Positions 28,201 to 43,200 of a stretch of 64,000 bases of DNA are shown here, one piece after another. Position 1 is the stretch's first letter. Every line of letters begins with the position of its first letter. The stretch spans positions 186,001 through 250,000 of the forward strand of contig QEYB01000221.1 of the NCBI GenBank assembly GCA_017562135.1, given 5' to 3'. Source of the stretch: Dipylidium caninum (taxonomy: Eukaryota > Platyhelminthes > Cestoda > Cyclophyllidea > Dipylidiidae). The position numbers and the translations under genes were made by a program. The notes under the pieces are model-generated. The model was not told the DNA's origin, did no database searches, and worked only from the letters and a program-made list of their open reading frames with translations.

Positions 28201-31200
28201 TAAATTTGTAAATATCTCGATCTTTTGCGATACTAGGAAAATTTTTACAAAACTAAGGCCGATATGGAATTTCAAGACCCTAAATCATTAACTAATGGAA
28301 AAATTATTTGATGTTTACTCGTAAATTTCCTTAAATTGTCTGTGAAAAGCAGGCAGTAATGAACCAATGTCTCAGCTTTAAATCACTAGATAAAATCGGA
28401 CGCGCCCCTATTATTGCAGTTATAATTTACACCATTTGAACAATTGTTTTGAATGCATTTTCCGCCATATTTCTAAGCACGATTGTAACTTAACCTCAGA
28501 TCCTGGAATTCGCATAGACAATAACTCGTTCCTCTATGCTCACCCAATGATAAAAATAATTTTGACAAGTATGGGGATTTAATTTTGCATAAATTAATAA
28601 TTAGATAAGTTTGAGATCCTGTTTATACTCAATGCTCCGACCTCATCGCTTTTGTGGGTACATACCTTAAATAATTTTACACAAGAGGCTTCTTGAAAAT
28701 CGCCTACAACTCCCAAAATATTAGATGAAAAAAGACACATTTTGGTTTGAAGTGATAAACGAGAATTCATATTGTTCGGATTTATCCAAATTACCCTTTG
28801 TTACCGCTGGATAAAGTCTATTTTTATTATAACACCATCTGAAAGGCCACGTTTGGCTAACCTGGCGTCGCCTGACTCCACCACAAGCCCGACTTTCATT
28901 CGCAGATTCACTTTCAGTAAATGTTGATGCACCGCCCCGAGAGCGAGTAATGACGGCACCGGGACTGTATTCGCATCAACTTTCCTATCACTTATGATGA
29001 TTAGACTCACACCCTCCTCCCGAACCGCCCTTTCCGCTGCGGCGCAAAGCTCATCAAGCGCATTGCGGAGCATTTCGCCAAGCTGGGACTGGTGAGCGTT
29101 AGGACAGAAGGCGAAGGATGCTTCTAACAGACAAGAGCGCCAAGAATAGACTTGAGAACTTCCTGGTGGTGATGTTTCGTGTGTAGGTGGACAAGACTGA
29201 AGGCGGCGGAATAGGAGCATATCGGCTAGGGAGAGGATAGGCTGGCGAAGCCAGAGCCGATGGGCCTGAAGAGGACTGGGCTCCAGTACGTTCGCCTCGG
29301 GTCCGATAGGGCACATCTGAAAAAGATTAAAGAATACAACTAACGCAATTTCTCGGATTTTCTACGTGTTACAACTTCTCCAAATTCTCTGTATCAAAAT
29401 TGAACATTTTTGAGCAGTGGCCGTGAGAACTGTTAATAATATACTTATCTATGGTAACACATTTAATATTCCCAAGTTTTGAGGACTTAATGGAAATAAC
29501 AATCCTTTATATCGCTCATTCTAATATTAGGACTCTTATAAAAATAATCTATATTCCAACAAATACTATGAGAATAATGAAGACTAAAGATTTTTTGCGA
29601 GTGCGCGGTCCAGAAAAACACTATTAAACTCCTACAAAGGAATGTCAAATAGTACGATAAAGGCTAACGTACAAGGGACATAACAATCCTCTCTCTGAAC
29701 GGGTCAATTGGTGGATTAGTAACTTGTGCGAAGAGTTGCTTAAAGTACTCATAAACTAGAGGGTCGTGCTTAGAAAGACACGCCAAAGGAACGTCATTGC
29801 CCATGGAGCCCAGTGCTTCCTTCCTATAGAGGAAATGCAGGGATACAGGAAATAGCATAAACAAGTCCATTGTGAAAACAAATGATTGATATACAAACGT
29901 TTCTTTCAAATCAAGAATATCTTTACCCTTGATTAAGTCAAGCTGATGATTACTTATTAAGATACTTTTAACCGGGTTACAAAACAAAACGGTTACAATT
30001 TTACTAATTAAATTGAAAAGTGGGCAACTGTTACCTGCTATACTATCCTACTTTAGAATTAAAATAATCAAATTCTCTGACTTGTGGTAAAAAATATGAG
30101 TAACTCAAGAGAAATATTCAATTCCTTCAACCACTTCCCACTATAATGTTAATAATGGTAGAAAAAAGAACGGGACTTTCTTTTCTGATTGCATTTCTAT
30201 GGTAGATAGGTTTTGGTTCGATACAATTAAGGTAGATATTAAAAAATAAAGTATATGAATAAGAATAAATTTTACTTCCCTTCCTTTTACTCCAAAAAAA
30301 TATTATTTTTGAAGTATAATGTCCTTTTCTAGACAATGTGAAACAACTATTGTGAAGAAAGTGATACGACGTTAAGCCAAAGGAAATTATTTATTTACAT
30401 GAACACAACATGGGAAAGGAAATCAGGTTTAATAGCCTTATTTATACTGTTTAGAGGAAAATAAGTACTTATTCTAGTGGCGTTGAATATTGCCAGTAAC
30501 CGTCTTATGAAGATATCTGTTGGTTTATTAAAATTAGTTTTCCTTTCTCAATTTTATAATTCTGATAAGAGTTTAACTTAACGAATTATCGAGCTTTTGA
30601 AAGGGAAAGGTTAACATTTGTATCCTTTTTTTAAAAAAAATAGAATTGCAATTTGCAAAGAAATTGAAGACATTTTGACACAGCGAAGGGAATAGCGAAA
30701 AATAATCCGTTAAAGTCCAACTGTTCCAAAAAGCTGGCAAGAAATTTTTATCCTAAAATATCATCCTCACGCAGATAATTTTAACTTAATCAATTTTTCT
30801 GTGGAAATAAAAGCAGTAACTCGCACTCGAGAAGCAATTCAATCTAATTCCCAAACCATTTTACAAATTAAGGCACTGGTTCTTGTGATCAAGTCCCTGT
30901 ACTTGTAAGGTAAAATTTAAAATGGAAAATTATAAACGACTTCGACTATAAGCGATTTCTTCCCCTCCGACACATGTAGGGTACGTAAACCGGTAAATTA
31001 TTTCATAGTTCTCTTAAATCTGACAGTTCACTGTTGACAAACTGAAATTTAAAAGATTTTGTCATTAAAGTTGTTAATAAATCTGCCCAGAATACAGTGA
31101 ACAAGAGTGTCAAGACATTCCATATCCACTATTTCCTGATGGTAATAGACCAAATACAACATGATAATATACATTCCATGGTTTTATTTTACTTTATCAC

Positions 31201-34200
31201 TCAGCCAAAATACTCCTACTTAGTGTAGTAGACATTTTTTTTAAATTTTGTGGTAAACTCATCGAACGCTCTCAATTCACTCCTAAATGCTAAACTTCCG
31301 TATTGGGATATGGTACGTGTTCAAATAATAATTGCAAATGATCTCCAAGATGACCTTCTCCCACAGCATCGGAGTTGTTTTGGAGGAAGACTTTCCAAGT
31401 ATTTTCAAAGGACTTTTAAAGTCCAATGGGGAATATTCAAATAAGGTGAGAATGCTCTTTAGGCTTAGTATCTGGAATTTGGAAATATTTTACACGTGTC
31501 AGTTGAGTCTTCCATAATGTTCCTTTTAAAAACTCAAAAGGCCTTGAATTAACTGCCTTCCTCCTTAAAATCACCAAAAAAGGGGGAGAAGTGGACGCGG
31601 GTGGCCTCAACACCGTGTAGCTGACAATTCCTCTAGATTATAAAAATGTGATTTATGATGTGGTGTTTGCAGTTGAGTTGATAGGGTTTATGTACCCTTA
31701 AGGGAGTAAGAACATGTTTTTGCTTTTTTAGCACTAGTTAAATTGTAAATAACATGGCCAATAATTTCATACCAGATTAGCGCAAAATTTAAATTTGAGC
31801 ACTAATACACTTCCACACTATTTTTTGATCACTGAGACGAAATTGTGCATGATGCATAGTGAAAACCACACATTATAGCGTCTATCTAGGAGAGTGAAAT
31901 TATCATAAATTAATAGTGACACATGTATAATAAATTATAACAATTGGAAACTTGAAGGTAGTGATAAGGAACGCACTTATTAGTGATCATAGGTAAGAGG
32001 AGCATATTGATATTCTCCGGTGTGAAGCCGAATAGCGTCAGACGAGGATCGTGTATATGAAAGCCATTTATGTCCCCTTCGCTCAGCTTGAGTTCAGCCG
32101 TGGCACACTGAGTAAACGCAGCCACCTTACCCGCGTCGACTGGACCTCGAGCTTCGTGTAGCTGTTCTAGGTCGACTGCCTAAAAAGACGAAGGAAAATT
32201 AAGATCCAAAGAAAAACCAAGAAATAGTTCCATGTTCAGAGAGAAAGAAGACAGTATTAACAGCAATATTTTCTTGACTTTTCGTTTGCTTTATAACATG
32301 TCGAAGTCTAACTGCGTTACCAGTTAGACTCAAGTGTGAACACGAAACATATGTGCACAATAAGTCGTAGTGATGGTTAAGGAGTAGTAACTTCAAACGC
32401 AAGGGATTGGCTTTGATTGCTTCATCTCCTACCTGCTATTGTTTTAGCCCAAATGGGGACCTATCGACAAGGTTTAAACGATCACCATTAGTCCATCAGT
32501 CTCGCTTTACACGCTGCTGATATACTTTGTAAAAAACAATATATTATCAAAATCTCTCTTTTTATATTGACAAACATGTAGAATTGCGTTTAAATGGACC
32601 TAATCACCGATTCACATGTTAACGATAGCATTAAAATTGTCTGATTTGCAGCTTGTTTGTTAAAAATAGAGAAAACGCAAACCGGAATTAACACTAAGTT
32701 ATTCGACTTCAGGAATCCGTGTAGGAATGTTCTGAAATATGGTATCGAATAGAGGACGTAATGTTTACATTATTTCATTTTGGGTTTTTGTTATTAGCGT
32801 GCAGCTCAGATTTGTTTATTCGATATGATCAACGACTATTTATTTTGCACTCCTAATATTTAGGGTTCCCGTTAATATCAAAAACTATTTCATCTCCGCA
32901 TCCTAACTGTTAGGGTAAAATGATTCACGTAACGGTTAGGAAGATTTATTTGATCAAAGATGCAGCGCCCAATCTGGAAAGGATTAAATTAGAACAAACT
33001 TCGTAGAAGCGTAAGTTCACAACCTTGTAATAAGATGTGCAAGTAAATTTACCTTGAAAAAGTTTGCATTATAAAGCTTGGAGAAAACCCACGGGTTCTT
33101 TTGTATTTCATTATACGGATGCCTGGTCCAATTATGGGTGCTTAAGAAATATTAGGAATTGGTTCGTAAACTTAATGATGAACAAGGACCTGGTAGCCAA
33201 ATAATCAGATATTTCTCAGGCAGAAATGACTGACAAGGCTTCCCAAAGCACCTGTCAATCACATGAAAGGGAATATATGTTTGGATGTGAGATAAACTGT
33301 TTGCTTGAAATGAGAGGAAAATGATAGCAATGGGAAAAAAATTAGTGAGTCTGAAAACTAGAAACCTTACAAGCAGAAACACAGCTTCCGAATTTTAAAG
33401 CTGCTTTTCCTTCATAAAGTAATGTGCAGAAACGTAAGAAGAATTCATGTTTCAAGGACGACGAGGAAATTGGTAAAACCCGCTGTGGACAAATACTTTT
33501 GCGAAGAAAACTGGAATCACCATATGGAATAGAAACATATTTTAGTATAAGGCATGGACTTAACAAATGGCAAGAAATATTTGTCGCCCGATTACACCGG
33601 TTAAACATAAACCTGGCTGCAATCGCAAAAGTTTAACTCTACTAAATTAGTCCGACATATGAATTACTGTACTTTAATGAGTTTCTCAAATTTATTAATA
33701 ACCCTCCACAAAAATGATGGTTTTAGGAGACATTGTATAGAAACATTAACAGGCTGAGGATGCTTAGGCAGTAGAGAGATGAGATGTTAAATAAAGACCA
33801 ATAAAACAGATAATTAGAAAAATACAATAATTATTCTAAAAGCATCTTTGAAGAAGTCGCCGAAAATAAAACGCAATCAGAATTTTAAAAATGTATTCCC
33901 TTTTGCTAATGCAATCAGCCAAGACTATAGAACACCATATTACCCACTTCCATATAGACAAATACGCAGAATTTTTCGCTATTCTACTTTGCGATTATAA
34001 TGTCATAACAATGGAAAAAAATGACAGTACTTCGATGAGAACGAGGACGAAATCATGTCTTTTCGTATCCGGCTTTGCATTTGCAAATAAAGACAAAAAT
34101 TTAACACAACTTTTCTCCCCACAGAAATATTTGATTCATCTGTAGGAATGGAGGAGGGCAAAGTAGTATCGCCTCACTGTAGTGGCATAGTGCATGAGAA

Positions 34201-37200
34201 GAACGCCATTCAAAGAGCATAAAATCCTCCTAGGGTAAGGGCGTAGGGTGGCAGGGAGGAAGTTGGCTCTCGCCTAGGGCGTCATGTGGCCCGATGAAGC
34301 GCTCGTGTGCGTGCGTGAGTGCGTGCGTCCGCTCCAGCAGCCTTCTCCGCCTGCCCACCTGGCGCTCAGCTCCCCTGTCCACCCTCTCATCGATCCGGCT
34401 GGGAGTAGCAGCAGAGGCATTAGCCGATATGCTCAACATCCGCGGGTGAGGCAGCGACAACACTAGCCATTCTACGTGCCAAACTCTCCCCCTTTTTCGT
34501 AGTTGCTTACATTCAATTTTGATAGCATCAATGTGTTTGACTGATGATTTTTACAATCCCTATCCTCTTTTGCCACGAATACCATTATCTGCTCAAGGTA
34601 AAATCTGATGTTGCATCCACGTTTTTCAACGATATGGAGATGGTAAACATTGTTTATATATTTTCATATAGTGTCCATACCAGTTTCAGATGGTTTTTCC
34701 AACTAAATCGTTTAAAATGCTCTTGAAAAGCATTTCTGATGAATAAATCGTATGGACAGTGCAACAAATTGATGAGTCAAAGATTGTTGTTCATCCTAAT
34801 CACATACTAACTACGGATTCGTATACAGATCATGAAGGCTTGAAGATATGGTCGAATAACAAGGGTGATAACGACAAAATAGTTAATACCACTGTTTGAG
34901 ACCAAGGTCCATAATGAACAGCGAAAATTAGAGATACCACAAAAGACGATACAGAATCCTAAACTCAGATATTCTGTGAAGGCTTCTTTATGACAAAGCT
35001 TAATGAACATGACGTTAACAATAGTGACGCATCGTTTACAAGTATGGAATAAGTTTTTTATACAGAATAGGTACACATTTGGTACCCAATTACGGAGTTA
35101 CGGGAAGACTAAAAAAACCGGAACATGCTGTCTGGCAGTCGTCACCTAGGAGTTTGTACTCAAATGGGCGCAATATTTCTTAAATAATTTATGTGAAAAT
35201 AGGCAGATATTGGGAACAAAAAAGTTCTCACTCAACAGCCCAAACAACAAGAATATTGGACGAGAAAAGGCAGTTCGCAGGGATGTAACATTCGAAAGGA
35301 TAAATAGATGTAATTTACATAACCACCGCATTAAGCCATAGCTATACGAAAATAATATGAGCGTCTAAACTTTACATCCGTTTGCGGGTAATGGGGTGTG
35401 TAAACTTGCGTCAAACGTGAATGCATTATTTGGAAAACTTAACGATCCTTCAATGCCTGACGACGATTGGCTGTAGAAGTACTTGAGTATCAAGTTGATG
35501 GCCTACGAAAATCTGTCCAGCCCATAAACCCCAGAACGTTACACTGTCAACTATCAGAAATGCAGATAAAAACTATTTTTAAATAAACTTAGGTGCATTT
35601 ATTTTATCTTATTACGTTTTGTGTGAAAGCCTGAAAAAAAGCCCCATTCCTAAAATGACGAAGTTACAATGTAAAAAAATAGCCCATAATTACAATAGAA
35701 ACAATTTATTTTCAAGGCGACCGTAAATATTAACAACACTTGTATGATTGCGTAAACAGTAGCTGGATCTGAGAGACTCATTTATTTACAATTTATAACT
35801 GCGTGAATATACACGAGTTAAACTACAGTGATAAACCAGGCTAACTTTTGATAGGGTAAGAATCAGATCGCCTAAAAACAGATATTTCCTAAGTTATGTA
35901 TGATAAAAACACCCTTGTTGGTATCAAATGTACTAAAAGTAAGACAAAAACAAGCACGCTAATATTTTAGGTCCTTGAATAAAAGTCGATTGGGGTGTAC
36001 ATAAAGAGGAAGGTGAAGCCAACACACTTCTTTCAAAAATGATACTTTCTTGAGAAAGTGTAACGGTTTAAAATTTTGTTGAAAATTTGTTATGACACAC
36101 TACATGTCACTAACATGTTACTAACATTCGTCATTTTAGTCAATTTTAGAAAGTTCAATCCTGAAATTGACAAGGAACGGGTTCTCAGACATCGCAAGTG
36201 ACTCAATGTCATATTGTGCGAAATGATGCTCGATTCCAATGCATGGACTCATCAATCTTAAGGACAATTCTCTTTTCCTTATGGAATATATGAGAGATTT
36301 CCTTATGGAAAGGAAAAGTGCTACGATCTCTACACCCCGTTACCTTGTTTCATGATTAAGATTTTCCATTCTAACCAAGTTTACTGTGAAGTTGATAGGC
36401 TGCTCAAAGTCGAATCCAACACAGTAAGCTAATTTACTGCATTTGTGACAGCTTTTGCATTGCATTTCCGCAGTACATTACTCGACTATGAGTTAAAATG
36501 ATTGGAAATATTCATGTCAGTATGTCTGAAGTATTTTAGTTAAAGCATAAACAAGTTTTTTTCCCATAATCAGACCTTAATATTTTGCAAGACTCTGTTA
36601 ACAAGGGATTCGATAGGGTACATTCGCAATCTGCGATACTTACTTCTCCGACTGTATTTTTACCCCAAAAGAAATAGAATACATAAATACATAAAATCAC
36701 TCCGTGTTATTGTTTAACAAATATTTCTTGCTTGAAAAAATTTTCGTTAAAAGTTGATGCCATTTATGAATAACTTATATGAAAAAAACCATATTTTTAG
36801 AAAAAAAAGGCGCACATATATTTAAACCTTGTAGGAAGATATAAAAAACTCTAGAACTATTCAGTCCTCCATCGTGATTTTCAGCGATAGAGAGAAAAAG
36901 AGTGTTCAATTGGAATTTGCCATGAAAGTCGCAGGCGGCGACTTTGTGGGAGGTTAAGAGAAAACCTGTTGTTTGTTTGGGTATAAAGGACATTCCAGTT
37001 CAAATGTTCGAGAGGGCGATATGAACACTTTATGTGAGATGACATACCCTTAATCACAATGTCCATACCATGTCCTTAAATGTCACGTAATCCACCTCCA
37101 AAATCGTTTTAATTTACGTTAAAAATCAAACAGTTGTACCTAATCTGTACCCGTTCACCTATGGTGACAAAAGACCACCTATCTAATTTTACAAAAGCAA

Positions 37201-40200
37201 ACGTTTTTCGCACCTATTTGAGTATAAATTCAATTTTATACCATTTTTATTTATCGACTGCTTGAGATCCGATACCGAGATGTGTCATTTCCACTCTGCC
37301 TGTAGAAAAAAAATTGCCGTTCCTTAAATAACCCCAACAGAATGACTTCTCAGAATGTTATTAACACCAAATTAACGTCTTTTGTAAAGGAAAAATAAGT
37401 TACTAAACACACTTGGATATGAAGTCGGGTGTCGCGTGAGTGGGTACTTGCTGGAATTTACAAGAATAAGGATGAAATTCTACCGTTGTAGCTTTTACAA
37501 ACAAAGTATCTTTAATAAAAGATTAATTACTGGGAAAAAGTAAGCTTCTGATTAGAAAGGACTCGTCAAAGGCAACAAGTCTATCTGATTAGAGCTGGCA
37601 TAGACAAGGACCTGCCATGTGATATAAATCCTAGTAAAACCATGTACGATTGGCAGGTTTCCCATTAGGTTTTAAAAAAATGAACATAGAGCGCAATAAA
37701 AATAAAGGATGTCTTTCAGCGGCATTCATTTGACGACGATTATGAATACAAGATTACCCCAATATGTTCAAGGAACTAGGACAAAAAAATTGTTTCCTTA
37801 GGCATAAATATTGTAAATTACCCCTTCGTTAACCCAATCGTAAATTGGGTAGCGTGAAGCAATATCGCGTTTTAGTTCCTCGTCATTGAGTAGCTCTCCA
37901 GCTTGCGTGTCCACAATGAGCAGACGACCCGGCTTTAATCGACATTTCGCTTTGACACCTACCACATCTGGTAGATCAACCACGCCAACCTCAGATGACA
38001 TATAAATCATTCCGTCCGTGGTGGTGTAATAGCGGGCGGGGCGCAGGCCATTTCTGTCCAAAATTGCGCCAATATATCGGCCGTCAGAGAAAACAACCAG
38101 TGCTAAAGTTAACATAAATGAGGGGAGATTTGGCTTGCATTTATGAAATAATGTTTAATTCATAAATCAGAAGCCATAAAATTCTAGGAAATGATATTAG
38201 ATGTTAGTTGAAAAATAGGCATTATGGTAGTTACGAATTACCACTTTACTGTTTGGGGAATTATCTGTCAATTGTACGGCACTGTACAATTATGCAAAAC
38301 AGAAAGAATTGACTTGAAAGATAAAAGTTATTGTCAATCTATTTGCAGAGTGAATCACTTATATGATTTAACTCCATCAAGTCTTAGTCAAAGAATTTAT
38401 ACATCACCTAGGCGATTTTAGGGATCTACAACACTGCGCACATTATTATAGCTGCCACAAACTTTTGATGGCAAATAGTAGTTGCATCTGATTGAACAGA
38501 AAGAATATTTGCCTACTTGCCCTAGCTACATAGTCTTTTGAAATGTAGGGCATTTTTTACGTAAGTAGCATTAAATTGGATGTTGAAAAATTAATTGCAA
38601 AAATCATAGTCTGCAGTCAAGGATGATCCGGTCAAAATATAATTGGCGTCAAAGAAATCCTTTCATAGTAGAGTTCTAGAATCACTAGCTGAAGGTTATA
38701 ATGATGTCAACAAATGATATACCAGAATCTTTACGCATTTTCAAGACTTCTAAAACGTTTTACGTAAAAAAGGAGCTTCTGCCCCAGTTTCCAAATACTT
38801 TAATAATATGGGAAAGCATCGCTTGTAACTCCGCGCATAAGTCCCGTAAAATGTAACCCACATTGTTGGATTAAATTAACGAGGTAGGCTAGATTTCCGT
38901 TAATGGTGATTAAATTTGAAATCAAGGAAGAAAGTTTTTAAATAACCTTAGTATTGCCAAAAAAGCAGATATGGAATTAGTTAATTCCTGCAGTTGATAA
39001 GCATAAAAGTCAAACGATTTAAACATCGGACGTTGAAGTTAAATGGAATTTTGGGGAGAAAAAGCGGCTAAAGAATGATAAGTGGTCCAGAATAACTAAA
39101 GATATTCCCAGACAGCTCCACAGATGACATGTCGAAAGGTTTTTTTTTTCAAGATCATGTAAAGTTGCACTTAGAAAACAGAAAATCATAAAACGTAAGC
39201 AAACAATAATAAAAAATTTGAGTATCAAAAAACAGTGTTTTGAGTTTGTAGACATCTGTTATGGGAAAACAAACCAGTCGACGTGGTTACCAAAAGATAG
39301 GTAAATTGGCGATACTATATTTCTTACATTTAGAAAAAAACGTAATAGATTTTAACGGTTCGACAATTGCGGAAGCATAATTAAGGGAGAAGGTTTCGCG
39401 TCAAAACCTATATGTCAGCATTAGCTAAAACTTTTAGTAGTTTCTAGATTACTACTACGTATCTACCGTAGGGGATCTAGATGGATATGTAGCAAAACTA
39501 CTGATAGGCAAGAAAGAGTCAGAGCGACTAACATAACACTTTCATACAGAAAAAGGGCCACGTTTATAATAGAGCTGTGTTGAGAAAAGCTCCGTTACTG
39601 AATTTTTAAATTAGTAGATAGCCAATGCGACATTATCAAGGTATATGACCGGCAATATGCTACAAAATGTATTCCTCCGTGCTAGAACTAATCAGTCGCA
39701 ATTATTTCTAACTTTTAGCAGAAAATGTTACAGTGGTAACAATCAAATGAACAGTGACAACGCTCTATGGACCTTAGAACAAATTTTACGGACAAAATTA
39801 GATCTACCCAAATAGAAGGGCTTTGACAAATTGAAAATAATAGTCGAAGGAAAGCATTAGAGCAATGTCCAAATGTCTGAAACCATCAGTACGATTTAAA
39901 CTTGATGGAAATGAGACACCAGATATACAAATGTCTTCGACATTTTTGTCTATAAAGAAATGAGATTTTCAACCAGTTTAATGAATAAATTAAAGACTAG
40001 TAAAGTGTTTTTTATGACCCTTAAAAAAATAATTTGTATGAAGGTACGGAGATGACTCTGAGCTCATAAATGGAAAGCAATAAAAACCTAGTATTAATGT
40101 TTGACACCCCAGTTGACTAATCCATGAAAATTCTGCGAGTGACTTTGATAAAAGTAAATGAAATATTCATCTTTAAAAAAATCTAAATAAATTTTAATCA

Positions 40201-43200
40201 ATGGTATAAAAGATGGATTTCCGACATTTCGGGAGAAAGCAAACCACAAATTGCCAAAATTCGACATTATCACTTCATCGAACAAAGTTCACCGCCCCAA
40301 ATTCGGAATCCAAGGAAATAAAATACAACCGTCAAAATGGGTATAATGTTATTTTCGTAACGCGAAATGGAACAAAGGGAAATATTTTGATTAACCAACA
40401 CGCTGACGAAATATCATTTCAAAAATGATCATTTGTCAGTCAACAACAAAGCCACGAGTGTTTACTGTATAGATTAATTACAGATAGCTTTCCTTTAAAC
40501 CAGAAAACAGGTTAAAATAAGAAGACAGCTTTTCCCTTGGCTAATAGGAGCAACGGCAAAAAAATGAAAACGTTTAGTTAGAATATGGAGAAATAGGTTA
40601 CCAGGTCCATCCCAGGGTTCAAGGAGGCTAGCAGCCCACTTGTAGAAAAACCGTTTGTGTTGTGGCATGGCCTCGTCGGATTGCCAAGCCTCGGGGATCA
40701 TGGAGATAACAACTTCAGGTAGGGAACGAGTGTGCAATAGCATAGGAACTCCAGTAAGTTGTCAAAACAACCGGAGTCAGACATCCCGCTTTCGATGATA
40801 GGAAAAAGCTGTTTCAGTCTCTTCTCAAACCTCGTACTCTCCATCAGCGCCTGACGAGCGCGAGCATAGTTTACATTACCCTAATGCAGAAAGACATTAT
40901 ACAAGGGTAGGTTCCACATTGAAGTTTAAACATACGTGAATGATTGATTAAGAAGTCGTTTAATGCAAAGTTCGCACCGTAACAAAGTGACCCTTCATAT
41001 GGATTAGAAGTTATGTGGGATGGGATTTGGTGTCCACAATGTCCGAGGTAATAATACCGAACTTGGCTATTTATTAAAGATTTAAGCCTTTGAAATGAAT
41101 TCAGTTACACTTTTTAGCACTATAAAGGGAACAAACGCATTTTAGACCAGCCCTTCTATTAAAAGAATGTTTACTTTCGATAGATATAAGCGAAGCTTGC
41201 ATAAAAATTAGACAAAAAACGGTATTGGTGGTGTTAACGATCCGGTTTTAATTTGTCCCCTATACTACCACAGCAATAGACTGATGCTACATAAATCTAC
41301 CTCAACCCATATTGATAGCATTGTTTGAGTTGGTCAGTCTACTGTTCCGAGGTTGGACTAAGTTTCCGTATCGGTAAGACTGTGGCTACAGCGCTCCTGA
41401 GGTCCTGTCTAGTCTATGACCGAGGCTGAACCACATAACAGCAAATGTTGGTTTTCCATATGGCAAATTTAGATTAAGAAATATGCTGATAACGCGAAAA
41501 TGGCCAATTAACCGTGATTGTATGAATATAGATTGAGATTAATAAGTAATCGTCATGAAATTACTGTGCTCTGCAACCAATAAAGAGTGAGAACGATCTC
41601 CAATTTCGATATGAAAGCCATTGATGCTTACATTGGATCCAACAGCCGTTACAGGAACATAACCGCTGGTAAAATAACTATCGGAAAAAAACCGATAGGA
41701 TGAAAGGATTGTAAATAAATGGGCGTAAGTGAGTATTTCATTTCCAGGCAATATTTGTGAAGATGAGAATACAGAAGATAGTTTCAGAATAAAATATAGA
41801 TTGAAATGATGAGCATAGACTAATGGGATATCACTGTGGAAAACAAGGAAAGGGCTATTTCAAATTCTAAGTTTTTGTACGCAATCACTTAACCCACATA
41901 TGAATCCGCTGGTTATAAGAAATGTATTTTGATGAGTTAATCCAGGATCACCTCCCCAGATAATTAGGACACTGTGGTTGCATAACTTAGGGTTATTTTA
42001 CTTCATCATTTCAGAAAAAAACCATAAAAATAGATTAACTATGCATTCAAGTCAGAAAGGTGGATTTCCGATAAACTCAAGTTTTGGCGAAGCTTAGAAA
42101 TCTATTCAAAACTCATAAATAAGGGTTAAACTAAAAATAAGAAAGCTGATTTACAAATTTGTCCATTTCACAAAAATATGATTCAAACATCTAACCTGGA
42201 GAGGTCGTTATTTGTTGTGTTTCTGTCAGTTTGTCTATTCTATTAAAGGTCAAATGTTTATGAATGACAGCAATTTTATTAAAAAGTTATTACCCTTAGC
42301 GTATTGATTTCGCCGTTGTGTGCCATCATGCGCTGTGGATGTGCTCGGGACCACGAGGGGAAGGTATTGGTGGAAAAGCGGTTATGTACAATTGCAAAGT
42401 GGGTTTTGAAGTCGGGGGATTGAAGGTCTACGTAGTATTCCCACAGTTGACGGCTTGTAAACATGCCCTAAGGGAAAATTCAATGTAACTACGAGAGTTA
42501 CTCAAAACAAGTGTCCAAGTTCCGTGGGCAACCAACCTTATAGACCACAGTGTTAGGCGAAAGACTACAAATGTAGGCAATATCATCGGTTTCGAATTTG
42601 TGTGAAGCGTACTTTCGGAGAAAGAAAACCTGTAAAGCAAGAACACTGTCTGTATATCATTTGCCACAACCTTTTTTGTGCTTTCAGTAAAAGGTGTACT
42701 TGTCGCCAAAAGCGTTGCTAGTTAGCTAACAATTCCATGCAAAAAGACCTTAGCATCTATCATATACCCACCAATTACTCGGAGCAATTATTTTAACGTG
42801 GCTGATACTTAACTGGTCAACCACCATGACTTGACTTAACAAGAAACCTACTTTCAATCGAAGTGCATTTGAGAAATAAGAGATTCCTCTTTCGCGAGTG
42901 TGGATCAGAAATGAATGAAGACTAATCTCACCTTACAGATAAATTTCATATTTTTGAAATCCTCCTCTTTTCCACTTGCAACAACGAAAACCTACAAGTT
43001 AGAATGAGAAATTAATCTCTAAATTAAATGTATCAAAAAAATCATCAATCGCCTTAATCGAACGAACTTGAATAGTCACGGGCTCTGCCGATGCTGCAAC
43101 CGCTCCAATTTGAGAGTTGTTAACGTCTGCCCTACGCCAGAACAAAACCTAAAGGGAATAACAATGAGAAAGAAAAGTGGAGAGCAGGAGTTGAATTCAA

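Noticed and set aside
41539..41751. 70-codon minus-strand frame as an extra GOGAT exon
   Set aside because: Exons 7 and 8 join directly into the conserved INTLR-GN sequence, leaving no room for it, and it does not resemble the family.
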